Under the pieces are notes generated by a model, which was not told the DNA's origin, did no database searches, and saw nothing but the letters and a program-made list of their open reading frames with translations. The position numbers were made by a program, and so were the translations under genes. A DNA stretch of 64,000 bases. Origin: Dechloromonas sp. ZY10. Lineage in GTDB: Bacteria; Pseudomonadota; Gammaproteobacteria; Burkholderiales; Rhodocyclaceae. Where the stretch lies: NCBI RefSeq assembly GCF_041378895.1, contig NZ_CP144212.1:1845501-1909500 (forward strand). The letters run 5' to 3'. Below are positions 9,079-18,209 of this stretch, piece after piece. Every line of letters starts with the position of its first letter. Within the stretch, counting starts at the first letter, position 1.

Positions 9079-11171
9079 TAGCGACCCTCCTCACGCAATA
9101 TTTCGTCGATGATAGAGTCGGCGATACGGTCCTGCTCAGCTCGCTCCTCGGGCGTCAGCACGGGTTTTCGGAAGCGCCGGTGTTGCGCCATCTTGCGCAC
9201 AAACAGTGCGTAATCCGGGTCGCGGAAATCGGCGTTCGAAAAACCCAGATCTGCCAACCCAGCAGACAGGCGGCTCAGCTCGGCATCTTCCTCGGGTGTG
9301 CGCGGCGATTTCACGAACAACTCGTTGCGGCGGAACAAACGCCGCTCGGTTTCGCTATCCAGAGTGGATGAGAGCCCGAACAGCTCGCTCTTGAGCAGCC
9401 CGGTCACCCCCATACCCTGCGGGTGCTCATCAGGCACATCGACCACTGTGCGCTCGCCATCACGGCGCAGGATATGAACCTGCTCACGCTTGAGGCTGCC
9501 CAGCATCATCGGATCGTGGGTCGTAATCAGGATTTGCGACCCACCTTGCGCCAGCGTGGCAGCATCCGAGGCCAGCACGCCTTCAATGTCGTCGAAATAG
9601 CGCAGTTTCCAGATTGGGTTCAGGTGGGTATCCGGCTCGTCGAGCAGGAACAGACAATGATCGTCTCGGGTGATACGCATCAGGCCCAGCACGGTGAGCA
9701 TTTGCAGTTCTCCCTCGGAGAGCTGGGTGAAACTTACCTTACCGCCGTGCTCATCGCGTTTCTTGACGGTGATACGCACTTCGTCGATCAGGTCGCCGAC
9801 ATAAGCGCCCTCGGCGTAGCGGAAGAAACTGTGAATGCCGCCGACCAGCTCACCCAGTTGCTTGAGCTTGTCCTGGCTGGGAACAAACAGGTAGAGCTGC
9901 TTCTGTTTCTCGCTGCGACCACGGAAATCGATCTGCTTGGTTGCCTCCTGCTCAATCGGTGCCCAGGCCACTTGCCAGAGTTTGTCGAGGAACTCACTGA
10001 CCACATTGCCACGTGCATACCAGAAGCGCGGATCTCCTTCGTTCAGCTCCAGCTCGTCGAACTTGCCGCCACGGCGCTTTTCGCGCAGGCGGTGTGGCTC
10101 CTTCAGCACAAACAAGGCCGACTCCAGCGATTCAATGTGCAGATTCTTGAGCACCTTCTGAAATACCGGATCGTCGGAGAGCAAACAAGCCAGCAGTACC
10201 AACTGGCTATGGCCACCCCGGCAATAGAACAGGCGGCGCAGGCGGTCGTCGCCAAACTGGTTGCGCGTCTTGTGTTCTTCACGCCGTCTAATTGCCTCGA
10301 CAGTACGAATATCTGCTTCACTGGCAGAAAACTGGGCCAAAAAACGCTCCGGTAGCGTTTCCTCAGTAGTAATTTCCTGGCGTCGATTAAAGCGCCGCTG
10401 ATGCTCCTGAAACAGCGCCTCAATACGCTCATTGCGCCCCGAGTAGTAGGCAAAAATGTGCGATGGCAGCAGCTCCTTGTTCTTCAGCAAATAGCCTTGC
10501 GATTGCGCACGGCCATCGACCCAGACATAGGGGCGCCGCTGCTCTGCGGTCTTCGCCTGTAATTGAACCAGATGGCCACGGATTCGGTAGCTCAGCGTGT
10601 AGTCAAAAGCCGCATCCCGATCCAGATCAACATCACGAAAAATGGTGATGATGGCTTCGATCAAATTGGATTTCCCGGTGCCGTTCTGGCCAATCACCGC
10701 ATGGCTAGAGATACGCTTGGGGGCATCCCCATCGAAGGCTGGTGAGCCATAGGCAGAAAACTGAATATCCAGATCACGCAAATTCTTGAACTGCGGAAGC
10801 TGCAAGTGCTGCAAATGCAGGCCTTGCAGCGGCAAATGCGCAGCTACCCGGTCTACCAGATCGTCGAGCCCCAAGACCCACTGCGAATTGATCGCAAATT
10901 TGCGTTGCCCCTGCTTGGCCACCGTCTCCCACAGCCAATTGGCAATGCGGTGTGCGGGGGCTTCAGGGGCGAATGACACGCCCCAATCCAGATTTTGCGT
11001 CCCCCCCGCGAACCCCAGGCGACGTTTGCTCAGGCGCTGTAGCGCGCAGCCATCGCCCATCAGCACATCCTGCGCCGCCCACGCTGCCAGTGCTTCATCC
11101 CGATCAGCATCATCGGCAAAGCGCAAATTAACGATAAACGGGGAGGATCCCGTATGCATTCCTTTAGCCAT
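9078..11171 (-). CDS. AAA/ABC-type ATPase, PtuA-like
   Basis: This encodes 697 aa from the ATG of MAKGMHTGSSPF. That start overlaps the upstream stop by 8 bp and follows a GGAAAGAG Shine-Dalgarno-like stretch. It is an SMC/Rad50-type (AAA_21) ATPase with Walker A GQNGTGKS at about 161-168, signature LSEGE at about 484-488, Walker B LFLLDEPDTH at about 507-516 and the H-switch ITTHDP at about 549-554. The long middle region holds charged helical stretches. A C-terminal extension of about 100 residues is rich in E/R. Paired with an HNH protein it matches the Septu (PtuA-PtuB) plan. It is longer than typical PtuA, with about 150 residues before Walker A. Confidence 0.88.
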   Translation of the reverse strand: MAKGMHTGSSPFIVNLRFADDADRDEALAAWAAQDVLMGDGCALQRLSKRRLGFAGGTQNLDWGVSFAPEAPAHRIANWLWETVAKQGQRKFAINSQWVLGLDDLVDRVAAHLPLQGLHLQHLQLPQFKNLRDLDIQFSAYGSPAFDGDAPKRISSHAVIGQNGTGKSNLIEAIITIFRDVDLDRDAAFDYTLSYRIRGHLVQLQAKTAEQRRPYVWVDGRAQSQGYLLKNKELLPSHIFAYYSGRNERIEALFQEHQRRFNRRQEITTEETLPERFLAQFSASEADIRTVEAIRRREEHKTRNQFGDDRLRRLFYCRGGHSQLVLLACLLSDDPVFQKVLKNLHIESLESALFVLKEPHRLREKRRGGKFDELELNEGDPRFWYARGNVVSEFLDKLWQVAWAPIEQEATKQIDFRGRSEKQKQLYLFVPSQDKLKQLGELVGGIHSFFRYAEGAYVGDLIDEVRITVKKRDEHGGKVSFTQLSEGELQMLTVLGLMRITRDDHCLFLLDEPDTHLNPIWKLRYFDDIEGVLASDAATLAQGGSQILITTHDPMMLGSLKREQVHILRRDGERTVVDVPDEHPQGMGVTGLLKSELFGLSSTLDSETERRLFRRNELFVKSPRTPEEDAELSRLSAGLADLGFSNADFRDPDYALFVRKMAQHRRFRKPVLTPEERAEQDRIADSIIDEILREEGR

Positions 11172-12174
11172 CTCTTTCCTGCCATTCGTTTTGCAGTTGT
11201 GCCGCCCATGCCCAGGCATCATTTGGCGGCGGCCCGAGCGCCCGCTCCGTTTGCTCATAAAGCTTGCCCAGACGCACCAGCGGTGGCGGATGGTGCTTGC
11301 AAGGGGTTATCGCCCCCACGGCTTCCAAACGTGCCATCAGGCGAAAGAAGGCAGCAATGAACAACAGGTTGTTCCACATCACTTCAGGGCCTTCGGTATG
11401 GGCCAGCAAACATGAGAGTGCGAAGGCGTCAGCATCCAGTTCCATCGTTTGTTCGGCACTCACGTCCGAATATTGAGGAGACTCATAAACGACCCGTCCC
11501 TGTCCGGGCAAAAAACGCATCCGCCAGTGGCCCACGTGTCCTAGTACAACATGCCCCAATTCGTGCAAAGCAACAAAGCGAAGGAGCACGCTACCGACCG
11601 CTCCTCCCTGCACCGCATAGGCGTCATTTGCATGGTGTTTGCGCCCATTCCAGGCTGCGTGCAATTGGCGCTGACTTTGGGCCAGATAGACTTCCTCTGC
11701 CGACTGATAAGTGGCCAAGCTGCCAATCTCATCACCATCGGCGGCCCGAAGAAATGCCTCTGCCAGTAAACAACTTACCCAAAACAATCCCAGATTAATG
11801 CCGATAATTTTTTCATGAGGGGCATGGGCAACTGCCTCGGCAAAAGCATTGCTGGTCATATAGGGAATGAACCCCAGTGCCAGGCGGTTCAATGTCTCAG
11901 ATTGCTGCTCTCCCACATATCTAGCCAAATCTTCAAATAGGTTGCTCTCAGTCCGCTTCAGCCAGTGGTAAATGTCGTCACCGTGTTGCGCCATTTCATC
12001 ACGATGATCCACGCCATAACGCTCATCAACCATCTGGGCGAGTGCTTGTTTTTTAGCATTATCGAGTAGTTTTACACCGGACTCGGCCAGGCTGCGGTAC
12101 ACCACCGAGCCCGGCTCACCTAGTGTAGCGGCTTGTAAAAAGGCCAAATAGTCTTGAGCATTCCTGTTCGACAT
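11164..12174 (-). CDS. HExxH metalloprotease-like protein (second of pair)
   Basis: This encodes 336 aa, starting at the ATG of MSNRNAQDYLAF, 4 bp after the previous stop and behind a strong AGGAG site inside the upstream gene. The zinc motif is H204-E-L-G-H208 (ALHELGHVVLGH), and the probable third ligand is in M-E245-LDADAF, about 37 residues later. This is the HExxH...ExxAD plan of gluzincin-like peptidases such as M48, and of the phage-exclusion Lit (U49) type. There is no signal peptide and no membrane segment, so it is cytoplasmic. No family name can be given with certainty. The substrate is unknown; its place in a defence operon suggests a toxin-like or signalling protease. Confidence 0.75.
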   Translation of the reverse strand: MSNRNAQDYLAFLQAATLGEPGSVVYRSLAESGVKLLDNAKKQALAQMVDERYGVDHRDEMAQHGDDIYHWLKRTESNLFEDLARYVGEQQSETLNRLALGFIPYMTSNAFAEAVAHAPHEKIIGINLGLFWVSCLLAEAFLRAADGDEIGSLATYQSAEEVYLAQSQRQLHAAWNGRKHHANDAYAVQGGAVGSVLLRFVALHELGHVVLGHVGHWRMRFLPGQGRVVYESPQYSDVSAEQTMELDADAFALSCLLAHTEGPEVMWNNLLFIAAFFRLMARLEAVGAITPCKHHPPPLVRLGKLYEQTERALGPPPNDAWAWAAQLQNEWQERDG

Positions 12175-12178
12175 CAGG

Positions 12179-13318
12179 TCAATCTCCTGCTCGTGCCAGC
12201 CAGACTGGTGGCACATATTGGCGAAATACCTTGCGCAAATTGAGGAGCGTCGGCCAGGTATGTGTCTCCAATCGCTCAAAATCGGCCTTGATTTCCTCTT
12301 CGCTACCGAAGGGACGGTAGTGCTTGGCACAAAATGCTGCGCCAGTTTCCATGCCTGCCACGAACATCTTTAGATCTCGCACCTCCCAGACACTGGCCAG
12401 CCCCTCCAGGAAACATTCAGTGCGTATTTGGGGCAAATGGTAGCCAGCACGATAATCGGCAGACTGAACCTGTTCCTCGAAAACATTGAAGGTAAGCAGA
12501 GCTAAAAATGCCATCAACTCACACCAGTAAGGCAGATTGTCTTCGTTGACCTCACCCAGCATGCCGATGCTCAAGGCTTTTGCCATGAAAACCCCGGCAT
12601 AAATATCGGCATCTACCTCCACGGCACGGCGATGATGATCAGCACCCGTACCTTTTTCTCCCTTCCCGGTGTGCAGGGGACGCAAACTCCGATTTTCGCG
12701 CAGGCTGCCAACCCCCAGCGTCTCCGCCGCCCAGGCATTGTGGCCACGAATGATGTGTGCAAACTCGTGATAGAACACCACCAGCGCGGACAGCATGGCC
12801 AGATTCATTGCCAACTGGAAACGCTCCGGGTCACGAGGCTGATTGGCCAGCGGCACCTCCGACCAGGCTGACTGACAGGTCGTCAAATCCCCCAGTTCCG
12901 GCCACACCTCGGCACAGGTAAATGCGCGCAACACGCGATCAGCCAGCCTTACGAAAACGCCAGGGCGGAGCACCATCAAATGCGGCGCCTGGGTCTCATC
13001 CACCTCCCCCAGCGTGGTGACGAAAGCGTCAAACTCGCCGATCCCACCCCGCAACAACACCAGCAGGCTCAAGGGCTCAAGCGCCGCTATAGCCTGCGGC
13101 GATTCCAGATGGTTGCACAGCATCTGGAACATGCCGCGCACGATGGCATCGGTATCGATAGCGGCGGCAGTTGCCAGATCGTTTGCCTGAGCCGACCACG
13201 CCGGCTCGAAAGCTTCCGCCACCTGCCGGTTAACAGGCAGGCTGTTCAGCAAGCGCCACAAGTTCTGGCGATCACCAATGGCCACCCCGTGCAGCAAGCT
13301 ATCGTCCGGTGCGTTCAT
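12179..13318 (-). CDS. HExxH metalloprotease-like protein (first of pair)
   Basis: This encodes 379 aa, starting 13 bp after hsdS. The motif is H184-E-F-A-H188 (VFYHEFAHIIRGH) with a likely third ligand at E234-VDAD, about 46 residues later. A charged loop (about 205-230) separates the two. Apart from this plan it shows little similarity to its neighbour, so the two are not a simple recent duplication. It is cytoplasmic by lack of signal or membrane segments. The C-terminal 100 residues are aromatic-rich, with no known motif. Its fixed place between hsdS and the ATPase suggests it belongs to the defence operon. Protease activity is inferred from the motif only. Confidence 0.75.
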   Translation of the reverse strand: MNAPDDSLLHGVAIGDRQNLWRLLNSLPVNRQVAEAFEPAWSAQANDLATAAAIDTDAIVRGMFQMLCNHLESPQAIAALEPLSLLVLLRGGIGEFDAFVTTLGEVDETQAPHLMVLRPGVFVRLADRVLRAFTCAEVWPELGDLTTCQSAWSEVPLANQPRDPERFQLAMNLAMLSALVVFYHEFAHIIRGHNAWAAETLGVGSLRENRSLRPLHTGKGEKGTGADHHRRAVEVDADIYAGVFMAKALSIGMLGEVNEDNLPYWCELMAFLALLTFNVFEEQVQSADYRAGYHLPQIRTECFLEGLASVWEVRDLKMFVAGMETGAAFCAKHYRPFGSEEEIKADFERLETHTWPTLLNLRKVFRQYVPPVWLARAGD

Positions 13319-13331
13319 GAGCGGCTGGGTA

Positions 13332-15314
13332 TCAGTCTTTCAGCTCGACCCGGGCCGGTTCGGGCTCAACAATCCAGCCATGCGCGACTTCGGTTTTCAA
13401 CTGCTGATAAAAAGCGTCGATCTCGCCGCCGAAGCGCTGCCACAAATCCTTGGCCTCCATTTCCCCGTGATGCCGGGCCAGGATCGTGGCCAGCGGCGCC
13501 TGAGCCTTAATGTCGGGTGCCGTACCCAAGCGTAGCGGGGCGACCAGTTCGGTTTGCGGGGCTTTCATGGGTTCCTCTTCTGGTTCGGTGGTGATGCCGG
13601 TAAAGCTTGCCAGAGTTGCATCAGCCAGTAGTTCAGCCAGGTGCTGTTTCTTTTCCAACTGTTGATGCCAAAACTTGGCTTTTACGGTCAACGCATTCAG
13701 CTTGGCCAAAATCGCACGCTGCTCATCAAGCGGCGGAATTGGCATTGGAAAACTACGAAGCTGCGTCATGTTGATCGACGCCAAATTGGTTGTCTGCTTT
13801 GACGCCCCAGCAAAGTAGTCGCGGCCAAGGCCAGAATTGAATACAAGTTCGACCCACTCGTTGAGTAAGGATAAAGAAGGTACCCGCGCCTTGAAGACAT
13901 GATTTTGGTGAAGGCAGTTATCGATACCACCTCTCCAAATGGCCGTGCGACCTACCTTGTCCCAATCACCGCCTTCCGTGATGAGCAAGTCGCCTTCTTG
14001 GACAAGGTACTTGTCCAGCTCCTCTTTTCCGATCTGGATCGTCTTCAGATTGGTCAGCTTGAAGAATCCACGCTGGACGTTGGCAACCGCCAGATACGGG
14101 CAAGTAACGACATCGCGCCCTCGTAAATCACGGCCTTTAGTGACACCACCGATCACCACAGCAACCTTATCGAATGGTGCAACTGCCCAATGCTCGGGAT
14201 ACACAACGTCCGAATCTGCAATGGAGATAAGCTTCTGGCGTCGCATCAAACCTGACGTGATGTATTGGTCGCGCAAATTATCGCAATCCGCCACGACTGC
14301 ATCCACAGGCGAAACCGATGTCGATGGCAAGGAAAGCAAACCTCGGACCGCCATGTTCTTCAGTTCGGCGACCAACTCATCCACATCCTCCGGCGCATGA
14401 AAAAGCCGCCCGAAGTTGTCGGCCAGGCATGTCCAGGTGGTTTGCAGTTCGTGCGGGCTGGTGGCGCTGGCGACGGCTTGCAGGATGGACTGGCGCAGGC
14501 TGTTTTGCAGTTTGCGGCGAGCTTGCTGCTGTGTTTCCAGCTTGTCGCACAAGGCCATCAGTTCATCGACTTTGGCGACGATGCGGGATTGTTCTTCGGG
14601 CGAAGGAAAGAAGAGTTCGTAATTTTCAATATGCCCCTTAGTCAGATTATTGATTCCTATGCCTTTGCCTTGATCCGAGACGTAATCCCGGTATTGAGGT
14701 GATTGCATTACCACTCGAATGAATTCACACCGTAACGATGGCATGGGGCGAAATGCACCACAAAATGCCCCAAACCCGAACTCAGTATCTTCAAGGACCA
14801 TTGCGGCCTTTCCAACTAAGCCTTTGCTTCCACTTGACATGGAAATAAGAACGTCACCAGCGCAAAGAATCTGCTCCTTATCAACAAGGTCAGATGGAAC
14901 ATAAACCAAGTCGTCAAACGAAATATTCGCCCCGATGTTATTGGCGCGAAGCAAGCCGGTCATCCCTTGCCCACCTGAGGCACGAGCGACAGCTTTGTTG
15001 TAAGTGACGCCCCGAATTAGCACACCAATTTGACCTAACCTAGCTTTAACCCAACCAGATGGCGCAGGGACTAGAAGTGTGCTCGCCGCGTCACGCCCCC
15101 CCGATGTACGGCGGTATCCGTTTGCCGCTTTATAGTCGGCGAGCTCCTGCTCAAGTTTTTTTAGGGAATCCGCAGCAAGGCTTTCGTTGACTTCAGATTG
15201 CTCGATCAAGCGCCCTGATACAGCCAGAGCTAACACCATCTCCCGCAACCGCGCCACGCCCCCCGGCGCATTCGCAATATGCCCAAACTCGGCCAAAAAC
15301 TTCTGCGCGTCCAT
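13332..15314 (-). CDS. hsdS: type I restriction specificity subunit HsdS
   Basis: HsdS gives DNA target choice to the type I methylase and restriction complex. The 660-aa chain has two target-recognition domains (about 85-245 and 365-530). Each is followed by a conserved helix: SPEEQSRIVAKVDELMALCD after the first, and PPLDEQRAILAKLNAL after the second. It is longer than usual (about 400-480 aa) because of about 95 extra N-terminal residues, a linker of about 100 residues between the domains and a C-terminal tail of about 85 residues that contains a helical domain (ILARHHGEMEAKDLWQRFGG). The start overlaps the DUF1016 stop by one base (TGATG). Confidence 0.93.
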   Translation of the reverse strand: MDAQKFLAEFGHIANAPGGVARLREMVLALAVSGRLIEQSEVNESLAADSLKKLEQELADYKAANGYRRTSGGRDAASTLLVPAPSGWVKARLGQIGVLIRGVTYNKAVARASGGQGMTGLLRANNIGANISFDDLVYVPSDLVDKEQILCAGDVLISMSSGSKGLVGKAAMVLEDTEFGFGAFCGAFRPMPSLRCEFIRVVMQSPQYRDYVSDQGKGIGINNLTKGHIENYELFFPSPEEQSRIVAKVDELMALCDKLETQQQARRKLQNSLRQSILQAVASATSPHELQTTWTCLADNFGRLFHAPEDVDELVAELKNMAVRGLLSLPSTSVSPVDAVVADCDNLRDQYITSGLMRRQKLISIADSDVVYPEHWAVAPFDKVAVVIGGVTKGRDLRGRDVVTCPYLAVANVQRGFFKLTNLKTIQIGKEELDKYLVQEGDLLITEGGDWDKVGRTAIWRGGIDNCLHQNHVFKARVPSLSLLNEWVELVFNSGLGRDYFAGASKQTTNLASINMTQLRSFPMPIPPLDEQRAILAKLNALTVKAKFWHQQLEKKQHLAELLADATLASFTGITTEPEEEPMKAPQTELVAPLRLGTAPDIKAQAPLATILARHHGEMEAKDLWQRFGGEIDAFYQQLKTEVAHGWIVEPEPARVELKD

Positions 15315-16363
15315 CAGGCGTCCTCCCCACGGTTTTCCAGGCGGGCGCGGGAACGGGTGATGGCTTCGTGCAGTTTGGCTTGCAGCACTTCCCGGGGGGG
15401 CAGGCTGGTGAGGTATTCGGCAATGTGGATGCCGCTGGCGTCCAGCTCCAGCAGTTCAACCTGCTCCTGCTTTTTGCCGCTGCACAGGATGATGCCTAGC
15501 GGTGGCGCCTCGCCCGGCTCCTGTTCGTGTTTGGCCAGCCAGCGCAGGTACAGCTCCATCTGGCCTTTGTCGGCGGCCTTGAAATCGCCCAGTTTGAGTT
15601 CAATGGCGACCAGCCGTTTCAGGCGGCGGTTGTAGAGCAGCAGGTCGATGTAAAAGTCGTCGTTGTCGATCTGGAGGCGCTTTTGCCGGGCAACAAAGGT
15701 AAAGCCGGCACCCAGCTCCAGCAGGAAGTTTTCCAGCTCGCGCAGGATGGCGTCTTCCAGGTCTTTTTCCAGATAGCGGTCTTGCAGGCCGAGGAAATCG
15801 AGTATGTAGGGGTCTTTCAGCACCAGTGCCGGGGTGAGGGTTCCGGTTTGGCGCAGGGTGGCCAGCTCTTGCTCCAGCAACTGCTCGGGCTGCCGGGAGA
15901 GGGCGGTGCGCTCGAAAAGCTGGGAGTCCAGCCGGTCTTGCAGGGTGCGGGTGCTCCAGCCTTCCTGCTGGCACATTTGCAGGTAGAAGTCGCGTTTGAG
16001 CGGGTTGTCGATGTAGATCAGGGTCTTGATGTGGGTCCAGCTCAATTGTCTCCGCACTGCGGAGACAATCTCTTGCGAGGGGATGGCTTCGGCAAAACGC
16101 AGCATGTGCCGCAGGTTTTTGGCGGAGAAGCCGCGCCCGTAGTCGGCTTCCAGTTGTTTCGCCAGTGCCTGGACAATCTGTTCGCCGTAGGTGGCGCGTT
16201 CGCTACCCAGTATTTCGGTGCGAATGCGGTGGCCGATGTGCCAGTACAGCATGGTCAGCGCACTGTTGACCGCCGCCGCCAGTTGCCCACGGCTTTGCTC
16301 GATCAGTTGGCGGATGTCGCCCAGCAGTTGCGGTGCGGCAGTCTCCGCTGCCGTGGGCTTCAT
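15314..16363 (-). CDS. DUF1016 (PDDEXK) nuclease-domain protein
   Basis: This encodes 349 aa from the ATG of MKPTAAETAAPQLLGDI, which overlaps the hsdM stop in an ATGA. The N-terminal DUF1016 helical domain is clear (YWHIGHRI, YGEQIVQALAKQLEADYGRGFSAKN split over about 45-90). The C-terminal half carries a PD-(D/E)xK nuclease core: DDFYIDLLLYNRRLKRLVAIELKLG, with D and the E-x-K triad. Such proteins often sit inside type I restriction loci or defence islands; a role in DNA cleavage or repair is inferred and not proven. It has about 125 extra in-frame codons upstream that overlap hsdM and are rejected. Confidence 0.88.
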   Translation of the reverse strand: MKPTAAETAAPQLLGDIRQLIEQSRGQLAAAVNSALTMLYWHIGHRIRTEILGSERATYGEQIVQALAKQLEADYGRGFSAKNLRHMLRFAEAIPSQEIVSAVRRQLSWTHIKTLIYIDNPLKRDFYLQMCQQEGWSTRTLQDRLDSQLFERTALSRQPEQLLEQELATLRQTGTLTPALVLKDPYILDFLGLQDRYLEKDLEDAILRELENFLLELGAGFTFVARQKRLQIDNDDFYIDLLLYNRRLKRLVAIELKLGDFKAADKGQMELYLRWLAKHEQEPGEAPPLGIILCSGKKQEQVELLELDASGIHIAEYLTSLPPREVLQAKLHEAITRSRARLENRGEDA

Positions 16364-18174
16364 GCTTCGGCCTCCGGGCTGAAATGGTGCGCCAGGGCGG
16401 CGGCCAGCTCGCTTTTGAGCTGATTTTCGGTCTCTTCGATTTCGCCCAGCAGCTTTTTGTATTTCTCCAGTAGCAGGTCGGGGTCGTGGGTTTCTTCTTC
16501 CGGGGCGTTGGGGTTTTTGAGGTCGAGGTTGAAGATCGGCCAGTAGAGGCGATCGCCGGCGGCTTGGGCGTCGCGGGCTTGCAGGCGCAGCGGTTCGGCC
16601 TTGGCGCGCAGTTCGGCAATCTGGGCGTCGATCTTTTCGCGGTAAGCGGTATCCGTGGTGCCGACCAGGCTCTTGCGCAAATCCCCCGCTTCGCCTTCCA
16701 GCGCAGCGGCCTGATTGTTCAGCTCGTCGGCGCGTTGCCAATGCGGCTGTGCAGCGGCCTCGGCCTGTTCGCGCTTGCTCTTGAAATCGACCTTCCAGGC
16801 CTTTTTGTCAGCGATATCTGGATCGTCGTTGTATTGCTCACGCTTGGCAAAGTTATCAGCTTCGTCTCCCCACCACTCTTTGATGGGATCGAACTCTTCA
16901 ATCCGAATGGGCTTTGTTTTTGAGTAACTTTTGTATCCCGTAGGGTAAGGGTGCTCGTAGAACCAGATGGTGTCGGTGTGGAAGTGCTCGGTCCCGTCAT
17001 CCACCGTGGCGCCCTTGGTGAAAAAGAGCAGGTTGGTCTTGATGGTGGTGTAGGGGGCAAAGACGCCTTTGGGCAGGCGGATGATGGTGTGCAGCTTGCA
17101 GTCACGCAGCAGCAGCTTTTTCAGCGCCCCCTTGATGCCCTCACCAAAGAGGAAGCCATCGGGCAGCACCACGGCGGCACGTCCGTTTTCCTTGAGCAGC
17201 TTCTTGATGATCAGCGCCATGAACATGTCGGCGGTTTCGCGGGTGCGCAGATCAGCCGGATAGTCGCTGCCAACGCCATCGTCTTCGTAACCACCAAAAG
17301 GCGGGTTGGTGATGATGCAGTCGACCTTGTCGTTGGCGTTCCACTCGTTCCAGCCAATGCCCAGGGTGTTGCGGTGCTTGATCTGGCTAGGCACGTCGAT
17401 GCCATGCAACAGCATGTTGGTGGTGCATAGCAGGTGGGGGAGCTGCTTTTTTTCGATGCCGTGGATCAGGGTTTCAATGGCGCGTTTATCGTCGGCACTG
17501 GATTTGGTGGTGATCTGCTTGCGGAAGTGGTCGATGGCGGCGGTGAGGAAGCCGCCGGTGCCGCAGGCCGGGTCCATCACGGTTTCGCGCTTGTCCAGGC
17601 GCGGGTTGACGCGATCAGCCATGAAGGTGGTGATGGCGCGGGGGGTATAGAACTCGCCAGCATTGCCGGCGCCGCGCAGGTCGTTGAGCAGTTGCTCGTA
17701 CACGTCGCCGAGCTGGGCGCGCTCCTTGAAGTCATCGAAATGAATGGCTTCTTCCAGTTTTTCGATGACGGCGAGCAACTGGGTGCCGGATTTCATGTAG
17801 TTGTTGGCGTCTTCAAAGACGCTGCGGATCACCGCCTGCTGCTCGCCGTGGGTGGCGTCCAGCTCTTTGAGCTGAGGGAAGAGCTGGTTATTGACGAAGC
17901 TGATGATCTCGCTGGGCGCAATCTGCGGCTGCTTTTTGCCGTCTTGATCCGGTACATACGCCGCCCAGTTTCGCCAGCGGAATTCGTCGGGTAGCGGGGA
18001 GGTGTACGACTTGCCCTGATCCTTGGCGTCGTCTTCCCATTCCCGCTCGCGCTGGTCGAATACTTTGAGGAAGAGCATCCAGGTGAGCTGGCCGAGGCGC
18101 TGGGCATCGCCGTCGACGCCGTCGTCTTTGCGCATGATGTCCTGGATGGATTTGATGGTGCTGCTGAGGTTCAT
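16360..18174 (-). CDS. hsdM: type I restriction-modification methyltransferase HsdM
   Basis: HsdM is the N6-adenine methyltransferase subunit. The 604-aa chain has the N-terminal HsdM bundle (about 5-130), the SAM-binding motif DPACGTGGFL at 201-210 and the catalytic NPPF at 290-293. The C-terminal part is long and includes a coiled segment (about 485-545, rich in A/E/Q/R) ahead of the last helical region. It starts 35 bp after hsdR and overlaps the DUF1016 start by 4 bp. All catalytic motifs are intact, so the host DNA should be methylated at the HsdS target. Confidence 0.96.
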   Translation of the reverse strand: MNLSSTIKSIQDIMRKDDGVDGDAQRLGQLTWMLFLKVFDQREREWEDDAKDQGKSYTSPLPDEFRWRNWAAYVPDQDGKKQPQIAPSEIISFVNNQLFPQLKELDATHGEQQAVIRSVFEDANNYMKSGTQLLAVIEKLEEAIHFDDFKERAQLGDVYEQLLNDLRGAGNAGEFYTPRAITTFMADRVNPRLDKRETVMDPACGTGGFLTAAIDHFRKQITTKSSADDKRAIETLIHGIEKKQLPHLLCTTNMLLHGIDVPSQIKHRNTLGIGWNEWNANDKVDCIITNPPFGGYEDDGVGSDYPADLRTRETADMFMALIIKKLLKENGRAAVVLPDGFLFGEGIKGALKKLLLRDCKLHTIIRLPKGVFAPYTTIKTNLLFFTKGATVDDGTEHFHTDTIWFYEHPYPTGYKSYSKTKPIRIEEFDPIKEWWGDEADNFAKREQYNDDPDIADKKAWKVDFKSKREQAEAAAQPHWQRADELNNQAAALEGEAGDLRKSLVGTTDTAYREKIDAQIAELRAKAEPLRLQARDAQAAGDRLYWPIFNLDLKNPNAPEEETHDPDLLLEKYKKLLGEIEETENQLKSELAAALAHHFSPEAEA

Positions 18175-18209
18175 TGTTTGGTACTCTGGTCGTTCAGCCT
18201 GGCAGGGAA

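Noticed and set aside
8221-11171. A standard two-gene Septu system or retron
   Set aside because: No reverse transcriptase or msr/msd region is seen. The ATPase is longer than usual, and two protease-like genes and a type I R-M share the operon, so plain Septu is not a full description.
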